Origin: an uncultured Clostridia bacterium | GTDB lineage: Bacteria > Bacillota > Clostridia > Oscillospirales > Acutalibacteraceae | DNA length: 64,000 nt | Direction of reading: 5' to 3' | Assembly (NCBI GenBank): GCA_944384985.1 | Contig: CALWVM010000001.1 | Span: 1-64,000 of the forward strand | Translations under genes and position numbers: made by a program | The notes under the pieces: model-generated | Database searches by the model: none | What the model was told of the DNA's origin: nothing | Seen by the model: only the letters and a program-made list of their open reading frames with translations | Shown here: piece after piece, positions 10,085 through 19,272 of the stretch | How positions within the stretch are numbered: the first letter of the stretch is position 1 | Layout: every line of letters starts with the position of its first letter

Positions 10085-11746
10085 TTACCGCACAATCGCC
10101 ACGCGCCCATCTTGAATTTCGATCTCGCGGTCACACACATCGACCGCCGCCTTTTTGTGTGAAATGAGGATGCAGGTCTTGCCGGGCAGTGCCTTCAGGT
10201 TCTCCAGCAGCCGCCGCTCCGTCGCCGCATCCAGCGCAGAGGTCGCCTCGTCCAAAAGCAGCACGGGCGCGTCGGTCAAAACGGCGCGCGCCACCGCAAG
10301 GCGCTGCATCTGCCCTTCCGAAAGCCCTCTGCCGCCCTCGCCGAGCACCGTGTCCAGGCCTTCGGGCAGCTCCCGCAGAAATTCGTCGGCACAGCTGACG
10401 CGCACGGCGCGGTCGATTTCCGCTTCGGTAGCGTCCGCTTTCACAAAGCAGATGTTGTCGCGCACCGTTCCCGAAAACAGCAGATTCCCCTGCGGGACAT
10501 ACGAAAACAGGGTGCGGGTGGTCTTGTCCGCCGGGAGGCTCCCGTCGGCCGTCTCGATCTCCACTTTTCCGGCGTCCGGTTTGAGCACACCCAAAAGCAG
10601 CTTAAACAGTGTGCTTTTGCCGATCCCCGAAATGCCGGAGATCACAGCGAACTCCCCGCGTTTGAGCACAAGGTCCGCCTGCGTGAACACGGGATTCCGC
10701 CCATAAGAAAACGACACGTCCGTAAGGCGCAGGCCCGTAAAACGCTGCGGAAGGTCTTCGGCGAGCGCAGGCGGGTTCAGGCTGACGTCATCCGGCAGCG
10801 CGGAAAGCTCCATGAGCCGCTCAGCGGAAGCAAGCATGGAATAATACCGCGGCACGACGCCCGAAAGGTTCGAAACGGGCATCTGGACCTGATTGACGAG
10901 CTGCAACAGCGCGGTCAGCGTGCCGAACGTGATCGAGCCCGTGCAAAGGCGCACGCCGCTCCACAAAAGCGCGAACAAAAAGCCGAAGGAGAACACAGCG
11001 GAAAAGCCTGTGTTCGCAAAGATCGACCAGCGGTTGCGTTTGAGCTTTGCGGTGTAATTTTCTTCACCGCGCTTTTGCGCCTCGCCGTTCGTTTTATCAT
11101 ACGCCCCGAAGACCTGCACGGCAAGCAGGTTTTCAAGCGCCTCCTGCAAAAAGGAACGCAGCCGCCCGTCGCTTTCCTGCACGGCGCGGTGCATTCTTTT
11201 GATTTTTCCGCGGAACATCCGCGTACCCAAAAACAAAACGAGCCCCACCACGGCGAGCACACACGCAAAGCGCGCGTCCAGCGCCAGGATCACGGCGAAA
11301 GCGCACACGAGCCGCGAAAGCATGGAAGCGACCGATGGCAGCAGCGTTGCAACGCCGTCGCTCACGACGGTCACGTCTGCCGTCAGGCGCGTTAAAAGCT
11401 CGCCCGAATGGTGGGCGGAAACGGCGCTGTACGCCTTTTCGAGGAGCGTCGCGAACGCCGCGTTCTTGAGCCGCATTTCCAAGCGCCCCGCCACGCGCAC
11501 CTGCAGGTCCTTATTGAGCATGTGGAGCGCAAGCTGCAAAAGGATGACCGCGACAGTCGCCGCGCCGAAGCGCCAAAGCGCCGCCATATTCCCTTGCTCG
11601 GCGGCGTCGATCACATATTTTGCACAAAGCGACAGCGACACGGCGCACACCGAACCAAGGGCGCTGCCCAAAACGGACAGCACCAGAAGGCCCCGCTCTT
11701 TCGCGGCGCTTTTCCAGATCCAGTTGCGCGCGTCATTCTGTTTCAC
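10085..11746 (-). CDS. ABC exporter (fused TMD-NBD) of the kinase/PqqD/peptidase cassette
   Basis: A 553-residue half-transporter with about six TM helices (residues about 20-290) and a C-terminal NBD: Walker A SGISGIGKST, Q-loop in SYVPQGNLLFSGTV, signature LSEGQMQRLAVARA, Walker B VLLLDEATSALD, and H-loop ISHKKA. I use GTG 11746, which overlaps the preceding stop codon as GTGA (translational coupling); the frame is open 59 codons further but that part overlaps the peptidase gene and has no domain. No C39 peptidase domain is present, so any leader cleavage would be done by the neighbouring peptidase. Cargo unknown. Confidence 0.88.
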   Translation of the reverse strand: MKQNDARNWIWKSAAKERGLLVLSVLGSALGSVCAVSLSLCAKYVIDAAEQGNMAALWRFGAATVAVILLQLALHMLNKDLQVRVAGRLEMRLKNAAFATLLEKAYSAVSAHHSGELLTRLTADVTVVSDGVATLLPSVASMLSRLVCAFAVILALDARFACVLAVVGLVLFLGTRMFRGKIKRMHRAVQESDGRLRSFLQEALENLLAVQVFGAYDKTNGEAQKRGEENYTAKLKRNRWSIFANTGFSAVFSFGFLFALLWSGVRLCTGSITFGTLTALLQLVNQVQMPVSNLSGVVPRYYSMLASAERLMELSALPDDVSLNPPALAEDLPQRFTGLRLTDVSFSYGRNPVFTQADLVLKRGEFAVISGISGIGKSTLFKLLLGVLKPDAGKVEIETADGSLPADKTTRTLFSYVPQGNLLFSGTVRDNICFVKADATEAEIDRAVRVSCADEFLRELPEGLDTVLGEGGRGLSEGQMQRLAVARAVLTDAPVLLLDEATSALDAATERRLLENLKALPGKTCILISHKKAAVDVCDREIEIQDGRVAIVR

Positions 11747-12192
11747 TTTTGCAATTTCCCTCGCAATGCCACAAGATACCGCCGCACGGGGAACAGCATC
11801 GCCCACAGCCGCACATACAGGCGGTAACGCTTTGCCGTGACGGGGAACTCTTTCCCCTTGCGGCAGATGCGCGCCGTCACGCCAATGAGCTGGTCTTTTT
11901 GGATCCCCGGTTCTTTCACCCACTGGTTGTCGCCGCAGCAGGTGTAGGTGCCGTCCTTTTCGACATGCACCACGCGGTGCAGCACAAACGCGCCGTTTTC
12001 GCGGCGGTAAAGCGGCAAATCATAGGTTTGAAGCGGGCCGTGCACCGGCGCGAGCACCACCGTGTCGCGTCCGGCGGCCAAAAGCGGGAGCATGCTCGTG
12101 CCCGTGATGGGCAATCGCACCGTGCCGCCCGCGGCGAGCGTCTCCGCAATGACGGGCAGCAGCTCTTCAAGCCTTACCTGCTTTTTTTCCAT
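11743..12192 (-). CDS. S24/S26-type (signal-peptidase-like) serine peptidase with Ser-His dyad
   Basis: A 149-residue protein. GTSMLPLL carries the nucleophile Ser33 of the SxMxP motif, and FVLHRVV places His72 where classical bacterial signal peptidase I has Lys, as in SipW/ER-type enzymes; GTYTCCGDNQW corresponds to the later conserved GDN. There is no N-terminal TM anchor, only a hydrophobic C-terminal stretch (LYVRLWAMLFPV). The RBS GAGGA is inside the end of the pqqD-like gene and the stop overlaps the exporter start, so all are one operon. Likely a maturation protease for a peptide exported by the neighbour (inference). Confidence 0.8.
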   Translation of the reverse strand: MEKKQVRLEELLPVIAETLAAGGTVRLPITGTSMLPLLAAGRDTVVLAPVHGPLQTYDLPLYRRENGAFVLHRVVHVEKDGTYTCCGDNQWVKEPGIQKDQLIGVTARICRKGKEFPVTAKRYRLYVRLWAMLFPVRRYLVALRGKLQK

Positions 12193-12196
12193 GGCT

Positions 12197-12463
12197 TCAG
12201 TCCTCAAGAAGCCCCGCCGCGCGCAGCTTTTCGAGAAAAGCGTGCGCATCGCGGCGTGCGGTGGGCTCGTCCACTTCGTATTCCGCGAGCACGGCGCGCA
12301 CGATGTCGTCTTCCGTCGTGTCCGTCTCCAGAAGTTTCCAAATAAATGCGCCGACCGGCGTTAAGGTCAGCATGCCGCCGAGATTGACCTCGGCCCCGCC
12401 CAGCGGGACGGCGACAAAGCTGCCGGCGACCTCGTGCAGTACGAAACCTGCTTTGATCTTCAT
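12197..12463 (-). CDS. PqqD-family (RRE-like) protein
   Basis: An 88-residue PqqD-like protein. The pattern FVLHEVAGSFVAVPLGG...LTLTPVGAFIWKLLE...VRAVLAEYEVDEPTARRDAHAFLEKLRAAGLLE is the family layout: small beta-sheet plus winged helix. PqqD proteins bind leader peptides of ribosomally made natural products and deliver them to modifying enzymes. Start ATG with GGGG about 8 nt upstream. It sits between an HprK-like kinase and a peptidase, an arrangement also known from lasso-peptide-type clusters, but no precursor or cyclase is seen here. Confidence 0.85.
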   Translation of the reverse strand: MKIKAGFVLHEVAGSFVAVPLGGAEVNLGGMLTLTPVGAFIWKLLETDTTEDDIVRAVLAEYEVDEPTARRDAHAFLEKLRAAGLLED

Positions 12464-12484
12464 AAGGTTGCCCCATTTCCTTGA

Positions 12485-13198
12485 TTATGGATTATGATAA
12501 TACGCTTCGATCCCCGCGAACGCCGTTTTGGCTGCGGAAAGGTCCATATTGCATCGCAGGCGGAACACAGGCACCGCTTCGAGCAGTTTCCCGAGAAGGG
12601 TGAGCATCGTTTCCATAGCCTCTTTTTTCGGCGGGCGCAGCGTCTGCGACAGAAACAGAGGGATTGCCGCAGACGGGGAAATTCTTTCGATCTGATTTTC
12701 CGCGCCGCGCTCTATAAATACGACGGCGCGCACAGGCACCTGCACATTGATGTTTTCGTCCGTCTTGCCCGAAAACGGCGTGCCGCAGGCGTAAAACGTA
12801 CCGTCGAGCATGCGCAGGGCGGGCTTGTCGTCGTTGAGGATGCGGCAGCCTTCGAACGCTTGCAGCCACAGGTGCGTATGCGTGGATTTGCCCGTACCGC
12901 TTTTGGCGGAAAACAAGTAGGCTTTCCCGTCCTTTTCGATGCACGAGGCGTGCAGCAGCATGCCGTCATACCGCAAAAGCCGCGCATAAAACGCCTCGCC
13001 CACCCACATATAGCGGCACTCGTCGAGCGTGAGCTGCGGGTACTGCTCATGCTTGTGCGCAAAGAACTCCTCGGGCAGGTCGATGGTAAAATCCGGCTCG
13101 ACGCCGTCTTTTGCGAGATAAGGGCGCGTGCGCGTGTACAGCAGCTCGCCGCGCGCGTCAAAGCGCACATATAAGTTTGCGATCTCAAACGTTTCCAA
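12485..13198 (-). CDS. HPr kinase-like P-loop protein
   Basis: About 237 residues if started at TTG 13198, which is preceded by GGAGAGAGG; the start is uncertain because no ATG fits and the open frame runs back into tatD. The P-loop FSAKSGTGKST (about 97-107) follows the typical MLLHASCI segment, and RILNDDKPALR is the HprK-like acidic motif. This subfamily of HprK-like kinases accompanies PqqD proteins in RiPP-type clusters, where some phosphorylate the precursor peptide. It lacks the N-terminal domain of true HPr kinase, so carbon catabolite control is unlikely. Confidence 0.78.
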   Translation of the reverse strand: METFEIANLYVRFDARGELLYTRTRPYLAKDGVEPDFTIDLPEEFFAHKHEQYPQLTLDECRYMWVGEAFYARLLRYDGMLLHASCIEKDGKAYLFSAKSGTGKSTHTHLWLQAFEGCRILNDDKPALRMLDGTFYACGTPFSGKTDENINVQVPVRAVVFIERGAENQIERISPSAAIPLFLSQTLRPPKKEAMETMLTLLGKLLEAVPVFRLRCNMDLSAAKTAFAGIEAYYHNP

Positions 13199-13220
13199 AG
13201 CCTGCGTATCCTCTCTCCGG

Positions 13221-13997
13221 TTATTTTCCTCGTTCCAAGCCGAACAATGTGCGTGCGTTGCGCGCAGTCTCGTGCAAAAGGTTCTGCGCGTCCACCCCGC
13301 GGATCTCCGCAAGGCGTGCGGCGGTGTAAGCGATCATGCGCGAATCGCACCGCTTGCCGCGGCACGGCACGGGCGCCATATACGGCGCGTCCGTTTCGAC
13401 AAGCAATCGGTCGGCGGGCACCATTTTGGCGACCTCCACGGGCTTAACCGCGTTTTTGAACGTCACCGCCCCGCCAAGGCCGATATACATGCCGAGTTCC
13501 AGCACTTCGCGTGCCATTTCGGCAGAACCCGAAAAACAGTGCACCGCCCCGCGCGGGCGGTATTTTTGCAGCAGCCGCAGGGTATCGGCGTGCGCCTCGC
13601 GGTCGTGCACGATCACGGGGAGAGCCCGTTCTTTCGCGAACGCAAGCTGCGCTTCAAAAAGCGCGAGCTGCCGGGTGCGGCTTTCCTTTTCATAGTGGTA
13701 GTCGAGCCCGATTTCCCCGACGGCGACGGTTTTTGAGTCTCTGAAAAAGGGCGCAAGCGCCGCAATGGGGTCGGCGGGTACATCTTCGAGGTTGAGCGGA
13801 TGGAAGCCCGCCGCCGCAAAGATAAAATCATACCGGTGCGAAAGCGCCTGTGCAAAGCGCGTCGTTTCAACATTCACCCCGCAGGACACGACGCCCGAAA
13901 CGCCGCTTTGCGGGAAGCTGTCCAAAAGCGCATACACGTCCGAAGCAAACTTCGGGTCGTCGTAGTGCGCGTGGGAATCAAAAATATCGGTCAGCAT
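13221..13997 (-). CDS. tatD: TatD-family metal-dependent deoxyribonuclease
   Basis: A 258-residue amidohydrolase-fold nuclease. Metal-binding motifs are complete: DSHAHYDD at the N-terminus, VGEIGLDYHY, VIVHDREAH, VHCFSG and VETDAPYMAP. The ATG overlaps the metG stop as TGATG, so translation is coupled. metG-tatD pairs are common in Firmicutes. Confidence 0.93.
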   Translation of the reverse strand: MLTDIFDSHAHYDDPKFASDVYALLDSFPQSGVSGVVSCGVNVETTRFAQALSHRYDFIFAAAGFHPLNLEDVPADPIAALAPFFRDSKTVAVGEIGLDYHYEKESRTRQLALFEAQLAFAKERALPVIVHDREAHADTLRLLQKYRPRGAVHCFSGSAEMAREVLELGMYIGLGGAVTFKNAVKPVEVAKMVPADRLLVETDAPYMAPVPCRGKRCDSRMIAYTAARLAEIRGVDAQNLLHETARNARTLFGLERGK

Positions 13998-15943
13998 CAG
14001 CGGATCCGCGCCCCGTTCGGCATAGAGCTGTCCACGAAGACGACCTGCACGTCGTCTTCGGAGCAGTCTGCCGCTAAAATCATGCCGCAGCTTTCTACCC
14101 CGCAAAGTACGGCGGGCTTGAGGTTTGCCACGAGCACGACCTTTTTGCCGACGAGGTCTTCGGGCTTGTACCACGGCGAAATGCCGCTTGCCACGGTGCG
14201 TTCGGCGCCGGAGCCGTCGTCGAGGGTCAATTTGAGGAGCTTTTTCGAGCGTTTGACCGGCTCGCACGCGGTGATCTCCGCCACGCGCAGTTCGGTCTTC
14301 ATGAAATCGTCGATCCCGATCTGGGCGAGCCCTGCCGCTTGGGCTGCTTTCTTTTCGGTCTCCTGCTCTTTTTTCTGCTGTTCAAGGAGTTCTGTGATCA
14401 GCTTTTCGCCGTCGATGCGCGAAAACAGCGGTGTCGGCGTGCCGACCTTTGTGCCGGCTTTGAGCCCGCCGAAGGCCTTTAGCGAATCGTAGTCGCGCAC
14501 ATCCGTGCCCAGCTGCGCGAAGATCGCGTCGGCGGTGTCGGGCATGTAGGGGGAAAGCAGCACAGCAAGGTAACGGATGCCCTCCAAAAGATTGTAAAGC
14601 ACCGTGCCGAGCCGCGCGCGTTTGGTCTCGTCCTTTGCAAGCGCCCAGGGCATGGTCTCGTCGATATATTTGTTTAAGCGCCGCGCAAGCGTGAGCACAC
14701 ACGAAACGGAATCGGCGATCTTATATTCGGCAAAGCAGCGGTCCACCTGCTTTACGGTGTCGAGCGCGAGCGCGCGCACATCGTCGTCGAATTCGCCGGC
14801 TTCTGCGGGCGTTTGCACCACGCCGTCAAAATACTTCTGCTGCATGGCTACGGTACGGTTGACGAGGTTGCCGATCGTGTTCGCAAGATCCGCGTTGTAG
14901 CGCTCAATGAGCGTTTCGTAGGTGATGGAGCCGTCCTGCGCGTGGGGCATTTCGGCAAGCAGATAATAGCGCACCGCGTCCACGCCGAACACTTTGGTAA
15001 GGTCGTCGGCATAGATCACGTTGCCGCGGGATTTCGACATTTTGTCCTCGCCGAACAGCAGCCACGGGTGGCCATAGACCTGCTTCGGCAGCGGCTCGCC
15101 AAGCGCCATGAGCATGATGGGCCAGTAGATCGTATGGAAACGCATGATGTCCTTGCCGATGATGTGCACATCCGCCGGCCAGTATTTTTTGTACAGCTCG
15201 CCGGGCGCATCCGGATCGTAGCCCAGGGCGGTGATGTAGTTGGAAAGCGCGTCGATCCAGACATAGATGACATGTTTTTTGTCAAAGGAGACGGGGATCC
15301 CCCACGTAAACGACGTGCGCGAGACGCACAGGTCTTGCAGTCCCGGCTTTATGAAGTTGTTGAGCATTTCCTTTTTGCGCGCTTCGGGGTAAATGAAGTC
15401 CTCGTGGCTCTCAATAAAATCCTCAAGCTGCTTTTGGTATTTCGACAGCCGCAGGAAATACGCTTCCTCTTTTGCCTTTTTCACGGGGCGGTGGCAGTCC
15501 GGGCAGCAGCCGTTTTCGTCGAGCTGGCTTTCGGTCCAGAAGCTTTCGCACGGCGTGCAGTACAGCCCCTCGTATTCGCCTTTATAGATGTCCCCCTGGT
15601 CGTAGAGCTTTTTGAAAATCTTCTGCACCGCCTTTTCGTGGTAATCGTCGGTGGTGCGGATGAACTTGTCGTAACTGACGTGGAGCGTGTCGCAGATGCC
15701 TCGGATCTCGCCCGCGACCTTGTCGACATACGCCTTGGGGCTGACGTTTGCCGCTTTGGCGTATTCCTCGATCTTCTGGCCGTGCTCGTCGGTGCCCGTC
15801 AGGAAGAAAACGTCATAGCCCTGCATTCGTTTATAGCGCGCGATGGCGTCGGTCAGCACGATTTCGTAGCTGTTGCCGATGTGCGGCTTGCGCGAGGTGT
15901 AGGCGATGGCGGTGGTGATGTAGAATTTCGGTTTGTCACCCAT
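13997..15943 (-). CDS. metG: Methionyl-tRNA synthetase with C-terminal tRNA-binding domain
   Basis: A 648-residue class I synthetase. HIGH motif as PHIGNSYE (about 20-27), KMSKS as DKMSKSRGNV, and a Cys4 zinc knuckle (CTPCESFW...CCPDCHRPV). The last about 110 residues (IGIDDFMKTELRVAEITACEPV...) form a Trbp111/EMAPII-type OB fold for tRNA binding. Its own promoter lies at 15976-16004. Confidence 0.97.
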   Translation of the reverse strand: MGDKPKFYITTAIAYTSRKPHIGNSYEIVLTDAIARYKRMQGYDVFFLTGTDEHGQKIEEYAKAANVSPKAYVDKVAGEIRGICDTLHVSYDKFIRTTDDYHEKAVQKIFKKLYDQGDIYKGEYEGLYCTPCESFWTESQLDENGCCPDCHRPVKKAKEEAYFLRLSKYQKQLEDFIESHEDFIYPEARKKEMLNNFIKPGLQDLCVSRTSFTWGIPVSFDKKHVIYVWIDALSNYITALGYDPDAPGELYKKYWPADVHIIGKDIMRFHTIYWPIMLMALGEPLPKQVYGHPWLLFGEDKMSKSRGNVIYADDLTKVFGVDAVRYYLLAEMPHAQDGSITYETLIERYNADLANTIGNLVNRTVAMQQKYFDGVVQTPAEAGEFDDDVRALALDTVKQVDRCFAEYKIADSVSCVLTLARRLNKYIDETMPWALAKDETKRARLGTVLYNLLEGIRYLAVLLSPYMPDTADAIFAQLGTDVRDYDSLKAFGGLKAGTKVGTPTPLFSRIDGEKLITELLEQQKKEQETEKKAAQAAGLAQIGIDDFMKTELRVAEITACEPVKRSKKLLKLTLDDGSGAERTVASGISPWYKPEDLVGKKVVLVANLKPAVLCGVESCGMILAADCSEDDVQVVFVDSSMPNGARIR

Positions 15944-15975
15944 TTTGCATCTTCCTTTCTTTTGTGGGACATTTT

Positions 15976-16004
15976 ATTGTATCAGATTTATGTGTGGATT
16001 TCAA
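15976..16004 (-). promoter_or_regulatory. Sigma-A promoter of metG-tatD
   Basis: Minus strand TTGAAA (16004-15999), 17 bp, TACAAT (15981-15976). The -35 overlaps the stop codon of aroQ, so metG has a separate start although it follows aroQ closely. Confidence 0.6.
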
Positions 16005-16435
16005 CCTTTTGCGCCCTTTACAAGGTATTCGAGCGCCTGGCGGTAGCCGTCGAAGCCAAGACCGATGAAATGCGCCGCACACGCCTTGCCCGCATAGGAA
16101 ATGTGGCGGAATTTTTCGCGTGCGTTCACGTCGGAAATGTGCACCTCGGCGGCGGGCAGCCCAACCGCTTTGAGCGCGTCGAGAATGGCAACGCTGGTGT
16201 GCGTGTAGGCGGCGGGATTGATGACGATGCCGTCAAACACGCCGTATGCCGCCTGGATTTTATCGACAATATCGCCCTCGTGGTTCGACTGGTAGCACTC
16301 GACCTCCACGCCGAGGTCCTTTGCCCAGCCCTCGATTTGTTCTACGAGCGACGCATAGGTCTGTTTGCCGTAAATGTCGGGCTCGCGGATGCCGAGCATG
16401 TTGAGATTCGGGCCGTTGATGACGAGAATTTTCAT
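16001..16435 (-). CDS. aroQ: 3-dehydroquinate dehydratase, type II
   Basis: A 144-residue type II dehydroquinase (third step of the shikimate pathway). NGPNLNMLGIREPDIYG carries the catalytic Arg/Tyr lid, SNHEGDIVDKI, NPAAYTHTSVAILDAL and EVHISDVNARE hold the remaining active-site residues. It overlaps the upstream aroE-aroK gene by 4 nt (ATGA). Confidence 0.96.
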   Translation of the reverse strand: MKILVINGPNLNMLGIREPDIYGKQTYASLVEQIEGWAKDLGVEVECYQSNHEGDIVDKIQAAYGVFDGIVINPAAYTHTSVAILDALKAVGLPAAEVHISDVNAREKFRHISYAGKACAAHFIGLGFDGYRQALEYLVKGAKG

Positions 16436-17649
16436 TGCAATACCTCCAAAATGCGTCTCGCGACCGCATCTATCGCGTCGTTCGCATCGATCTCATAATC
16501 ACAGATCGCGCGGTACAGCGGCAGACGCCGCTGATAGATCGCCTGCACACCGTCGCGCTGCGAAACGGGGCGGCCGTCTGTGGGCAGCGCCGCCGGATCG
16601 CGGTTCAAAAAGAAGATCAGGCTGTTCTGGCGTAAGATATCCGTGTTTTCGGGGACCGTCACCGCGCCGCCGCCCGTGGCGATGACCGCGCCGCTTTGGC
16701 GGCACAAATCGGCAAGCACATCCGTTTCGTGCCCGCGGAAGCCCGCTTCGCCTTCGGCTTCGAAGATGGCGGGAATGGTCTTTCCCGCGCGGCGCTCGAT
16801 CTCTTCATCCGCGTCGCAAAACGGGCGGGAAAGCGCTTTTGCAAGTGTTTTGCCCACGGTGGTCTTGCCGCAGCCGGGCATGCCGACGAGCACGACGTTT
16901 TGCATTTCGCGCTCCAGCGACGAAAGGATTTCGTCCGTGCGCGCGTCGGGGATCTCTTTCCCGAAAAACAGCTCTGCCGCGCGCTTCGCCTGCGCCACGA
17001 GCATCGAAAGCCCCGTGAACGCGGGAATGCCGCGGCGTTCGGCGTCGAGCGCGAGCGCGGTTTTGTGCGGGTTATAAATCACGTCAAGCACGCACGAAAG
17101 CTGCCGGAAGCCCTCCAAAGAAAGCGGGGCTTTCCCGTTGTTCGGGTACATCCCAACAGGCGTTGTGTTGACGAGGATGTCCGCGTCAAAATGGCGGGCA
17201 ATGTTTTCGTAGTTATTCTCCCCGGTGCGGGAGATTTTTATGACCTCGCGTGCGCCGAGATCATGAAGCACCGCCGCGACGGGCGCGCTCGCCCCGCCGG
17301 TGCCCAGCACGATCGCTTTTTTACCCTTGACGGCCGCCCCGCTGCGGCGAACCATATATAAAAAGCCGTCGTAGTCGGTGTTGTCGCCCCAGAGCCTGCC
17401 ATCCGCACGCTTTACGATCGTATTGACTGCGCCGATGCGCCGCGCCTTGTCGGAAAGCCCCGCAAGAAAGGGGATGACCGTCTTTTTATAGGGAATGGTG
17501 ACGTTGATGCCCGCAAAATTTTTCGCCTGCAAAAACGCCGGCAGATCTTCCGGCGCAACCTCGAACAATTTGTAGTCGTAATCGCCCAGCCGCGCATGGA
17601 TCTGCGGCGAGAAGCTGTGGGAAAGGTGTTTCCCCAAAAGTCCATACAT
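16432..17649 (-). CDS. Fused shikimate dehydrogenase - shikimate kinase
   Basis: A 405-residue bifunctional enzyme. Residues 1 to about 240 are AroE: GLLGKHLSHSFSP, NVTIPYKKTV (catalytic Lys), GDNTDYDGF, the NADP loop LGTGGAS and GLSMLVAQA. From about 250 comes AroK: LVGMPGCGKTTVGK, DADEEIE, GFRGHE and ATGGGAV. It would perform two consecutive-step activities (dehydroshikimate to shikimate to shikimate-3-phosphate). The start ATG 17649 follows AGGTGAACGAC; an upstream frame adds 12 residues without domain support. Translationally coupled with aroQ. Confidence 0.93.
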   Translation of the reverse strand: MYGLLGKHLSHSFSPQIHARLGDYDYKLFEVAPEDLPAFLQAKNFAGINVTIPYKKTVIPFLAGLSDKARRIGAVNTIVKRADGRLWGDNTDYDGFLYMVRRSGAAVKGKKAIVLGTGGASAPVAAVLHDLGAREVIKISRTGENNYENIARHFDADILVNTTPVGMYPNNGKAPLSLEGFRQLSCVLDVIYNPHKTALALDAERRGIPAFTGLSMLVAQAKRAAELFFGKEIPDARTDEILSSLEREMQNVVLVGMPGCGKTTVGKTLAKALSRPFCDADEEIERRAGKTIPAIFEAEGEAGFRGHETDVLADLCRQSGAVIATGGGAVTVPENTDILRQNSLIFFLNRDPAALPTDGRPVSQRDGVQAIYQRRLPLYRAICDYEIDANDAIDAVARRILEVLQ

Positions 17650-17716
17650 GTCGTTCACCTGCAACAAAGATGCTTTTTCCCGCAACGCGGGGAAAGTCGC
17701 ATTTTTTCGTCTGTTG

Positions 17717-17890
17717 ACCCCTCTGATGAGGGGGCTGTCGCCGTCAGGCGACTGGGGGAGAGAAAAGAGTATGTAAAAAGATATGAGCAGAGAAAGGCTA
17801 TGCTCTGCACGTATTCTTTTTGTCTTTTCTTTTTTCTCTCCCTTAAGTCACGCGCTTTGCGCGCGCTGCCTCCCTCGTCAGAGGGAGAAA
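17717..17890. repeat. Dispersed palindromic repeat, family 1 (locus B)
   Basis: Two modules face each other in the gap between aroE-aroK and dnaJ: 17717-17765 (CCCCTCTGATGAGGGGG, then GTCGCCGTCAGGCGAC, GGGGGAGAGA) and 17834-17890 (TCTCTCCCTTAAGTCACGCG...CCTCCCTCGTCAGAGGGAG). The remaining roughly 110 bp on either side shows no gene. Confidence 0.85.
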
Positions 17891-18007
17891 ATAATCACCC
17901 GGGATTTACGAGAATACAGTTTATTGGCTCTGCTCATGCGTTGCAAACAAAAAACTGCCTTTCTGCTATCATAGCACAAAAGCAGTTTGTTTGAAAGCGT
18001 TTCCCGC

Positions 18008-19174
18008 TTATTTTTTCTTTTTGCCGAAAAAGCCTTTTTTCTCTTCGCCGCGCCCGAGGTGCGCCGTCTCATTGCCGAGCGCCGTATCGAGTTTGCGCAA
18101 AAGCTCTTTCTGCTCTTCGTTGAGGTCACGCGGGACGTCCACCACAATACGCACAAGCTCGTCGCCGCGCCCGCGGTTGTTGAGGCTCTGGATGCCCCTT
18201 CCCTTGAGCTTGAACACGTCGCCGGGCTGTGTGCCGGCGGGGACGGTGTACTGCACCTTGCCGTCGAGCGTGGGCACCTGGACGGTGCAGCCGAGCGCCG
18301 CAGCGGCGTAGCTGATGTGCATTTCGACCCAGACATTATAGCCCTCGCGTTCAAAGATCGGGTGTGGGCGCACGTTGACCGCCACACGCAGGTCGCCTGC
18401 GGGGCCGCCGTTCAGCCCCTTATTGCCCTGCCCGCGCGCGTTGATGACCTGGCGGTCGTCGATGCCGGCGGGGATCTTTACCTTGATCGTAACCGCTTTG
18501 CGAATCCGCCCGGCGCCGCGGCATTTGTGGCAGGGATTGTCGATGATCGTCCCTCTGCCGCCGCAGCGTGCGCACGCCTTCTGCGTCTGAATGACGCCGA
18601 ACGCCGTCCGCTGCTGGGTGGTGACCTGCCCGCGCCCGTGGCATTCGGGGCAGGTCTTCGGGGAAGAACCGGGCGCGGCACCCGAGCCGTGGCATTCGTC
18701 GCAGACTTCGATACGATTGGTCGTGACCTCACGCTCGCAGCCTTTTGCAGCCTCTTCAAACGAGATGGTCACGCTGGCCTGCGTATCCGAACCGCGCTGC
18801 GGCGCGTTGGGGTTCGCCCCGCCGCCGAAACCACCGCCGAAGCCGCCGCCGAATATGTTGCTGAAGATGTCGCCGAGGTCAAAGTCGAACCCGCCGCCGA
18901 AACCGCCGCCGAAGCCGCCCGCGCCCTGCCCGGCGTTATAGGTCGGGTCCACGCCTGCGTGGCCGAAGCGATCATATTTCGCCTTTTTTTCGGGATCGGA
19001 CAGCACTTCGTACGCCTCGTTTGCCTCCTTGAACTTCGCTTCCGCGTCTTTGTCGTCAGGGTGCAGATCGGGGTGGTATTTTTTCGCAAGCTTGCGGTAT
19101 GCTTTTTTGATCTCGTCTTCTGAGGCGTTGCGGTCTACGCCGAGCACCTCGTAATAATCTCGTTTTTCTGCCAT
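18008..19174 (-). CDS. dnaJ: Chaperone protein DnaJ
   Basis: A 388-residue type I J-protein, cochaperone of DnaK. The J-domain contains [10 protein letters not shown]; a Gly/Phe-rich linker follows; then four zinc-finger repeats ([36 protein letters not shown]) and the C-terminal substrate-binding beta domains. GGGAGAG precedes the ATG. Last gene of hrcA-grpE-dnaK-dnaJ. Confidence 0.97.
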   Translation of the reverse strand: MAEKRDYYEVLGVDRNASEDEIKKAYRKLAKKYHPDLHPDDKDAEAKFKEANEAYEVLSDPEKKAKYDRFGHAGVDPTYNAGQGAGGFGGGFGGGFDFDLGDIFSNIFGGGFGGGFGGGANPNAPQRGSDTQASVTISFEEAAKGCEREVTTNRIEVCDECHGSGAAPGSSPKTCPECHGRGQVTTQQRTAFGVIQTQKACARCGGRGTIIDNPCHKCRGAGRIRKAVTIKVKIPAGIDDRQVINARGQGNKGLNGGPAGDLRVAVNVRPHPIFEREGYNVWVEMHISYAAAALGCTVQVPTLDGKVQYTVPAGTQPGDVFKLKGRGIQSLNNRGRGDELVRIVVDVPRDLNEEQKELLRKLDTALGNETAHLGRGEEKKGFFGKKKK

Positions 19175-19272
19175 GTATCTTCTCTCCCGGACGGGCGGCG
19201 GCTGCCCGCCCTATGCAATCGTCGGCGGCAGAGCCCCGTTTTCAGGAGCTCTGCCGGACCTTTTTAGAGGAA

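Noticed and set aside
11747-11923. N-terminal extension of the ABC exporter by 59 codons
   Set aside because: It overlaps the peptidase gene, is Arg/Pro-rich without a domain, and the GTGA start/stop overlap gives a better start at 11746.
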